A DNA stretch of 64,000 nucleotides, taken from assembly GCA_000613465.1 (NCBI GenBank), contig BAJA01000014.1:1-64000 (forward strand), read 5' to 3'. This document shows, one piece after another, positions 59,016 to 64,000 of this stretch; position 1 is the stretch's first letter; each line of letters begins with the position of its first letter. This DNA comes from Bacteroides nordii WAL 11050 = JCM 12987 (lineage in GTDB: Bacteria; Bacteroidota; Bacteroidia; Bacteroidales; Bacteroidaceae). The notes under the pieces were generated by a model that was not told the origin of the DNA, ran no database searches, and worked only from the letters and a program-made list of their open reading frames with translations. The translations under genes and the position numbers were made by a program.

Positions 59016-62000
59016 ATGAGAAACTTTAAAGTAGTATTGTTTGTACTGGGTTGCCTGTGTGGTATACATATTCAGGCACAACAATTGGAAATAAAAGGTG
59101 TAGTGACATCATCGGACGACAAACAGCCACTTATCGGAGCTACCGTTTCTGTAAAAGGAGCACCAGGCCGGGGAGTGGTGACAGATATGGATGGCCGTTA
59201 TTCCTTGCACGTGGAGGCATCGGATAAATTTCTGGTTGTTTCCTATGTCGGGATGAAAACGGTTGAGGTGAAAGTGCCGAAGAACGGTGTTTTAAATGTG
59301 ATGTTGCGCCCCGAATCATTGAGCTTGGATGAGGTAGTGGTGACCGGATACGGGAACTTTTCAAAGTCATCCTTTACCGGATCGGCCAATACACTTCGGG
59401 CTGATATGCTGAAAAACGTTCCGGTACTTTCTGTTGAACAGAAGTTGCAGGGTATGACAACGGGAGTGAACATCACTTCCGGTTCCGGCCAGCCGGGAGC
59501 TAATCAGAGTATCCGTATCCGTGGTATGGGTTCGTTCAATGCATCCAATGAACCTCTTTTTGTCATTGATGGTGTACCGGTTACTTCCGGTAGTATGGGG
59601 GCCGGTACGGGTGCCGACGCTGCCTATATGAATAATGCCAAAACCAATGTGATGAGTACGCTTAATCCTGCTGATATTGAGAATATCACAGTGATAAAAG
59701 ATGCTGCCGCCGCTTCTCTTTATGGGTCGCGTGCTGCCAATGGAGTGATCCTGATTACTACTAAGAAAGGAGCAGTAGGACGTACTAAAGTTACTTTGAG
59801 TGCCAGCGGAGGTTTTTCGAATGCAGCTGTCAACTTCCGTCCTACATTGAACGGGGAGCAACGTCGCGAAATGATTTACGAAGGTCTGTACAACTCTGCC
59901 GTAGACAAAGGGTTGGAATCACCCGGGGAGTATGCCAACGCCAATATTGATACGTATGCAGGGATACCGGAACTGGGATATACCGACTGGCGGAAAGAAC
60001 TGATGCGTACCGCTCATAATCAGAATTATGAAGTATCTGCTTCAGGAGGTAACGAGCGTACTACTTTCTACGCTTCCCTCGGTTTTAACCGTCAGGAAGG
60101 ATTGGTGGAGAATTCCAGTCTGGATCGTTATTCTGCCCGTCTGAACATGACGCAGAAGATAGGTAGCCGGGCCGAAATAGGGGGGAATATGATGTTCACT
60201 CAGATGAGTCAGGAGATGAATGAAGAACGTGGTTCTAACATTAACCCATTTCTTTGTGTGGCTGTGTCTGCCACGCCTTCTATGCCGGTGCGCGATGCTT
60301 CGGGCAATTATGTGGGCTCTTATGCCGGCACCAATGTGAATCCGCTTCGCGACATCCGTACCGATTATAACCGTAGCCGTATGACGCGTATGTTCTCTAC
60401 CGGATATGCTTCCGTAGATATCATCAAAGGGTTGAAACTGAAAGAGACCCTGAGTTATGATTATACTGTACAGAAAGACTCCCGTTACTTGAATCCTCTT
60501 AGCGGAGCAGGACCGAAAAGCGGAAGCGATGCCCAGACTTCAAAGGGATTTACTGAATATGGTAAGCTATTGTCATCTACTTCGTTAAACTATGCCCGTA
60601 CATTTGCCGCCAAACATCACCTTGATGTGCTGGCAGCTTATGAACTGGAAAGCTATCAGAGTGATAAAGCGATGGGAGAGAAATCCAAGCTCCCTTCGGA
60701 TGTGTTGCTCGAACCGGACAATGCGGCTGTGCTGAAAAGTTTCGCTTCTTCTACGCAGGCATACAGGATGATTTCTTTATCTCTCCCGTCTGAATTATGA
60801 TTATGACGACCGTTACTACATTGCAGGCAGTTACCGTCGCGATGGTAGTTCCCGCCTGGCACCGGAAAGTCGTTGGGGAGATTTCTGGTCTGTTTCCGGT
60901 ATGTGGCATCTGAGCAATGAGTCTTTTATGGATGCTGTGAAGCCGGTATTGAATGATGTGAAAATCCGTGCTTCCTATGGTGTCAATGGTAATCAACCGG
61001 GAGCTTTTTACGGATATATGGGGTTGTACAGTTACGGACAGAACTATATGGGAGCCGCAGGTTCGTATGAATCTGCTCAGGCTAATCCCGGTTTGAAGTG
61101 GGAAAAGAATTACAATCTCAATATCGGTCTTGATCTGGCTTTTATCAATCGTATTTTTGTGAGCCTCGAATATTACAACCGTGATACTAAAGATCTGCTT
61201 TACAATCGACCTATCAGTGCTACCACCGGTTTTCTGAATTATCTGGCAAATATCGGGCAGCTCAACAACAAGGGAGTGGAATTTGAACTGCGTACCATCA
61301 ACTTTGCCAGTCCGGATTTTAACTGGACATCGGTGTTGAACCTGACGCACAACCGTAATAAGATTGTAACACTGGATGGCGATATGACGCAGTCTATCGA
61401 GGGTTCCTGGTTTATCCATAAGATCGGCCTTCCTTACAATAGTTTCTACGTGAAAGAGTTTGCCGGAGTAGATCCGATGACCGGAAAAGCCCTTTACTAT
61501 CTCAATACGCAAGATGAACAGGGAATTTACAGTAAAGAAAAGACCGATGATGCTTCTAAGGCACAAGCTATTCCGTATAAGTCTGCCGATCCGAAGATTT
61601 CGGGAGGATTTACCAATATCATCTCATACAAATGGTTTGACCTGGGACTTACCTTTACCTATTCATTAGGTGGTTATTCTTTTGACAAAGGAGGTACGCT
61701 GATAGAGACTGACGGTAGCAAAGAAAAGTCATACAATTTGCCTGTATATGCCTTAGACCGTTGGCAGAAACCGGGAGATGTAACCGACGTACCCCGTTTC
61801 GTATTGGAACAAGGTGCCGGTCCGCAAAATTCTTCCCGCTATATTCACAGTACCGATCATATCCGCCTCAAGAACCTGACAATCGGTTTCACACTACCGG
61901 GACAGTGGACGCAGAAAGCACTGATAGAGAACGCACGTATCTACTTCTCGGGCAGCAACCTGCTGACGTGGGCCAAATGGAAACAATATGATCCGGAAGT

Positions 62001-62076
62001 ACCGGTCAACGGTGAGGTGTTCTGTGAAGCTCCCGCCATGCGTACCTTCAATTTTGGAGTTGAGATAACTTTCTGA
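59016..62076 (+). pseudogene. SusC/RagA family TonB-linked outer-membrane protein, frameshifted
   Basis: A TonB-dependent outer-membrane importer of about 1020 residues if joined. The signal peptide (MRNFKVVLFVLGCLCGIHIQAQ) is followed by a carboxypeptidase-regulatory-like domain (IKGVVTSSDDKQPLIGATVSVKG), the TonB-box-like SLDEVVVTGYG (about 103-113), and a plug with GMTTGVNITSGSGQPGANQSIRIRGMGSF, IRG/GSRAANGVILITTKKG being SusC marks. The barrel follows. The frame breaks at TTT near 60777-60779: removing one T gives RMISYLSRLNYDYDDRYYIAGSYRRDGSSRL. The end NFGVEITF has the terminal Phe. With the SusD gene next to it, it imports an unknown glycan. The break looks like a homopolymer sequence error. 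Confidence 0.9.
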
Positions 62077-62108
62077 TTTTACTCATTTATATTATAATAC
62101 TCAGATAT

Positions 62109-63596
62109 ATGAAACGTACATTGATATATATATTTGCTGCCACATCGCTTCTTTGTTCTTCCTGTTCCGGCGACTGGCTGAACCTGAATCCGTCTACTTC
62201 TGTGACTACTCCGCAGGCTATCCGTACACTCGAAGAGGCACAAATAGCCCTGAACGGTATCTATCGTATTGCCGCTTCGCACAGTTACTATGGCGATAAT
62301 TACCTCTATTATGCCGATTGTCGTGGCGAAGATGTTCAGGCACGTATCAGCAAAGGAGCCGGAAAGCGTGTATCGCCTTATTATGAATTTAACGTTACGG
62401 CAGATGATGCCTTGAACATCACGCGTGTATGGAATCAGCCTTACAGTGTGATTCACCAGGCAAATAGTCTGTTGGAAAGAATCGAATCCGGTGCAGTGGC
62501 GACGGATGATGTCACTGCCCTCAACTGTATCAAAGCCGAGGCGCTTGCTTTGCGCGGACTGGCTTTGTTCGATCTTACCCGCCTGTTTGCTATGCCCTAT
62601 ACATTGGACAACGGTGCTTCTCTGGGAGTACCTATCGAGATTAAAACGACACTGCCTACCCATCAGCCTGCCCGCAACACCGTAGCCGAGTGCTATCAGC
62701 AGGTGATAGACGATATGACGGGGGCGCTGGATCTTTCGGCCCTCTCTACTGACAAGAAGGACGGTTATCTCAATGTGTGGAGTGTCAAAGCATTGCTTTC
62801 GCGCGTGTATCTTTATATGAATAATAATGAGCAGGCACTCGCACTGGCCAGAGAAGTGATAGATAACGGAGGGCTTTATAAACTGTTCACACACGAAGAA
62901 TATCCCACCGTATGGGGAAAAGACTTCAGTTCTGAGTCGCTGTTTGAGTTTTACTATACCCTTTCCGAACCGGATGGCGGAACGGGAGGTGAGGGTGCTC
63001 CGATGGTGTATGCCGATAATGTGAAGGATTGGAATAATCTTGTACTCACCAAAGCCTTCCTCGATCTGTTGGGAGAAGACCCGGATGATGTGCGCCACGT
63101 GTTGAACCGTTTGCCCGAAAATCCGGCGGAAGATATACTGCCCGAAGGTTCTGCCGGCTATCCTAAGTATCTGAATAAGTATCCCGGCAAGACGGGGGAT
63201 AATCCGCAGGACAATGACATCTGCATTATCCGTCTCTCCGAAGTATATCTGAATGCTGCCGAAGCTGCCTTTAAGCTGGGTGGGGCAGAAAACCTGAAAT
63301 TCTCTCTGGATTGCCTCAATGCCATTGTGAGCCGTGCCAATCCCGTGAAGTCGGTGGGAGAATCAGAATTGAGCCTGGAACGTATCCTGAAGGAGCGTCG
63401 CAAGGAATTGGTAGGAGAGGGGCATGCTTTCTTTGATGCCATGCGAAATGGTTTGCCGGTGAGTCGTACCGGTGGCTGGCATTTACCTTCCGTATCCGGG
63501 GCTGCGGTTATTACTCCGTCTGATCTGCGGGTAGCATTGCCTATTCCGCAAGCAGAGATAGATGCCAATCCGAATATGGTACAGAATCCACGTTAA
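62109..63596 (+). CDS. SusD/RagB family nutrient-binding outer-membrane lipoprotein
   Basis: A 495-residue surface lipoprotein that lids the SusC barrel and binds glycan. The leader MKRTLIYIFAATSLLCSSC gives Cys19, followed by SGDWLNLNPSTSVTTPQAIRTLEEAQIALNGIYRI, the usual SusD start. TPR-like helices include ALALRGLALFDLTRLFAMPY (about 139-158), and CIIRLSEVYLNAAEAAFKLGG (about 372-392) is a conserved late block. The end ALPIPQAEIDANPNMVQNP is the family's closing signature. It lies 33 bases after the SusC gene. No enzyme or sensor of this utilisation locus is in the window. Confidence 0.95.
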   Translation: MKRTLIYIFAATSLLCSSCSGDWLNLNPSTSVTTPQAIRTLEEAQIALNGIYRIAASHSYYGDNYLYYADCRGEDVQARISKGAGKRVSPYYEFNVTADDALNITRVWNQPYSVIHQANSLLERIESGAVATDDVTALNCIKAEALALRGLALFDLTRLFAMPYTLDNGASLGVPIEIKTTLPTHQPARNTVAECYQQVIDDMTGALDLSALSTDKKDGYLNVWSVKALLSRVYLYMNNNEQALALAREVIDNGGLYKLFTHEEYPTVWGKDFSSESLFEFYYTLSEPDGGTGGEGAPMVYADNVKDWNNLVLTKAFLDLLGEDPDDVRHVLNRLPENPAEDILPEGSAGYPKYLNKYPGKTGDNPQDNDICIIRLSEVYLNAAEAAFKLGGAENLKFSLDCLNAIVSRANPVKSVGESELSLERILKERRKELVGEGHAFFDAMRNGLPVSRTGGWHLPSVSGAAVITPSDLRVALPIPQAEIDANPNMVQNPR

Positions 63597-63900
63597 GTGT
63601 TTTCCGTACAGGGGGGAAGATGGTTATGGAGTTAGATGGTTATAGAGTTGTAAGGCTATAAAGTGGTAGGGGAGAAGATTATCTGGTGGAAGTAAAAAGA
63701 GTAAGATAGAGATGGAGACTTTTTGGAAGCAAAAAGATAGGAATATCTGAAATCGGCTAACTAAACTTTTTGTTGAAGCCCTCCATCTGAGAATACTTTA
63801 CACGAAAACACTGCATGAATATGCAGATAAATAGGCTTTTCTGGTAGAATATACGTATATTCTTACCGGAAAAGTTTGTTTTTATTGGTGAGAGATGACC

Positions 63901-63985
63901 TGTCCGGCACCGGGGAGCAGTGTGCCCGGCTCCGGGGAGCAACATGTTCGGCTCCGGGGAGTGATTTGTCCGGCTCCGGGGGAGG
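63901..63985. repeat. GC-rich 22-bp tandem repeat, four copies
   Basis: Units TGTCCGGCACCGGGGAGCAG, TGTGCCCGGCTCCGGGGAGC.., TGTTCGGCTCCGGGGAGTGA.. and TGTCCGGCTCCGGGGGAG follow each other, with GGC at 63906, 63928, 63950 and 63972, exactly 22 bases apart. The array is far richer in G+C than its surroundings. The interval 63597-63900 holds no gene; it contains a purine-rich stretch after SusD and AT-rich DNA. The array may go on beyond the window edge. Confidence 0.75.
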
Positions 63986-64000
63986 GCTTCGGATGCTCCT

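Noticed and set aside
62079-63098. Long (339-codon) frame opposite SusD
   Set aside because: Antisense shadow of a clear SusD gene; no family features.

Overview
The window is chromosomal DNA of a Bacteroides species (Bacteroidota). This rests on the TTTG-N19-TAnnTTTG promoter type found upstream of many genes, a UpxY/UpxZ capsule locus behind an invertible promoter, a SusC/SusD pair, a formylglycine-type sulfatase, FadL-type and porin-type outer-membrane proteins, and many Bacteroides-specific families. I cannot name the species from sequence alone.

Layout. 0.5-11.4 kb: a sulfatase, a tRNA-Thr, a TlpA-like lipoprotein, an SLC13-type permease, a methyltransferase, and a leftward run of metabolic genes (2-hydroxyacid dehydrogenase, pirin, pdxH, metallo-hydrolase, DUF4468-type protein, VOC protein). 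11.7-14.7 kb: convergent FadL-type and porin-type outer-membrane proteins. 14.9-17.6 kb: an ECF sigma factor, then a queuosine module (precursor transporter, queC, queF) headed by a probable preQ1-I riboswitch that overlaps the first ribosome-binding site. 18.2-20.1 kb: rlmH, a DUF4783-type protein and nadC. 20.4-23.4 kb: an ECF sigma operon whose second gene joins an anti-sigma-like membrane segment to an outer-membrane beta-barrel. 23.6-31.3 kb: a FabK-like oxidoreductase, alanine dehydrogenase, an M23 peptidase, a C69 dipeptidase and a phosphohexose mutase. 31.5-46.4 kb: a complete capsule locus. It holds an invertible promoter (OFF in this copy), upxY, upxZ, routes to UDP-GalNAcA-type and UDP-ManNAcA sugars, three glycosyltransferases, a flippase, a polymerase, an aminotransferase and the initiating sugar transferase. 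46.8-51.1 kb: a pyruvoyl-type histidine decarboxylase, nudC with an unknown partner, and an ABC-F protein. 51.1-52.1 kb: a gene-free stretch with a lone CRISPR-repeat-like sequence and a 23-bp-period TACGTA array. 52.1-58.7 kb: an acetyltransferase, a flavoprotein disulfide reductase, a DUF417-type membrane protein, an AraC regulator, cytidine deaminase, a glucosaminidase and an RND/ABC-type adaptor. 59.0-63.6 kb: a SusC/SusD pair. The right edge carries a GC-rich 22-bp tandem repeat.

Two dispersed repeat families stand out. One is a set of about ten intergenic imperfect palindromes whose arms are made of short locus-specific words; most share a GCGCAGCC-type motif in the loop. The other is a 34-bp REP-like palindrome present in five copies.

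At least nine genes (DUF4468-type, ldh-like, queF, two capsule glycosyltransferases, the YYDKSP protein, the disulfide reductase, the DUF417-type protein, SusC) are broken by one- or two-base length changes, almost all within short homopolymers. Gene content beyond each break is intact. This pattern looks more like residual sequencing error than real gene decay, so I give each as a single locus and mark it frameshifted.
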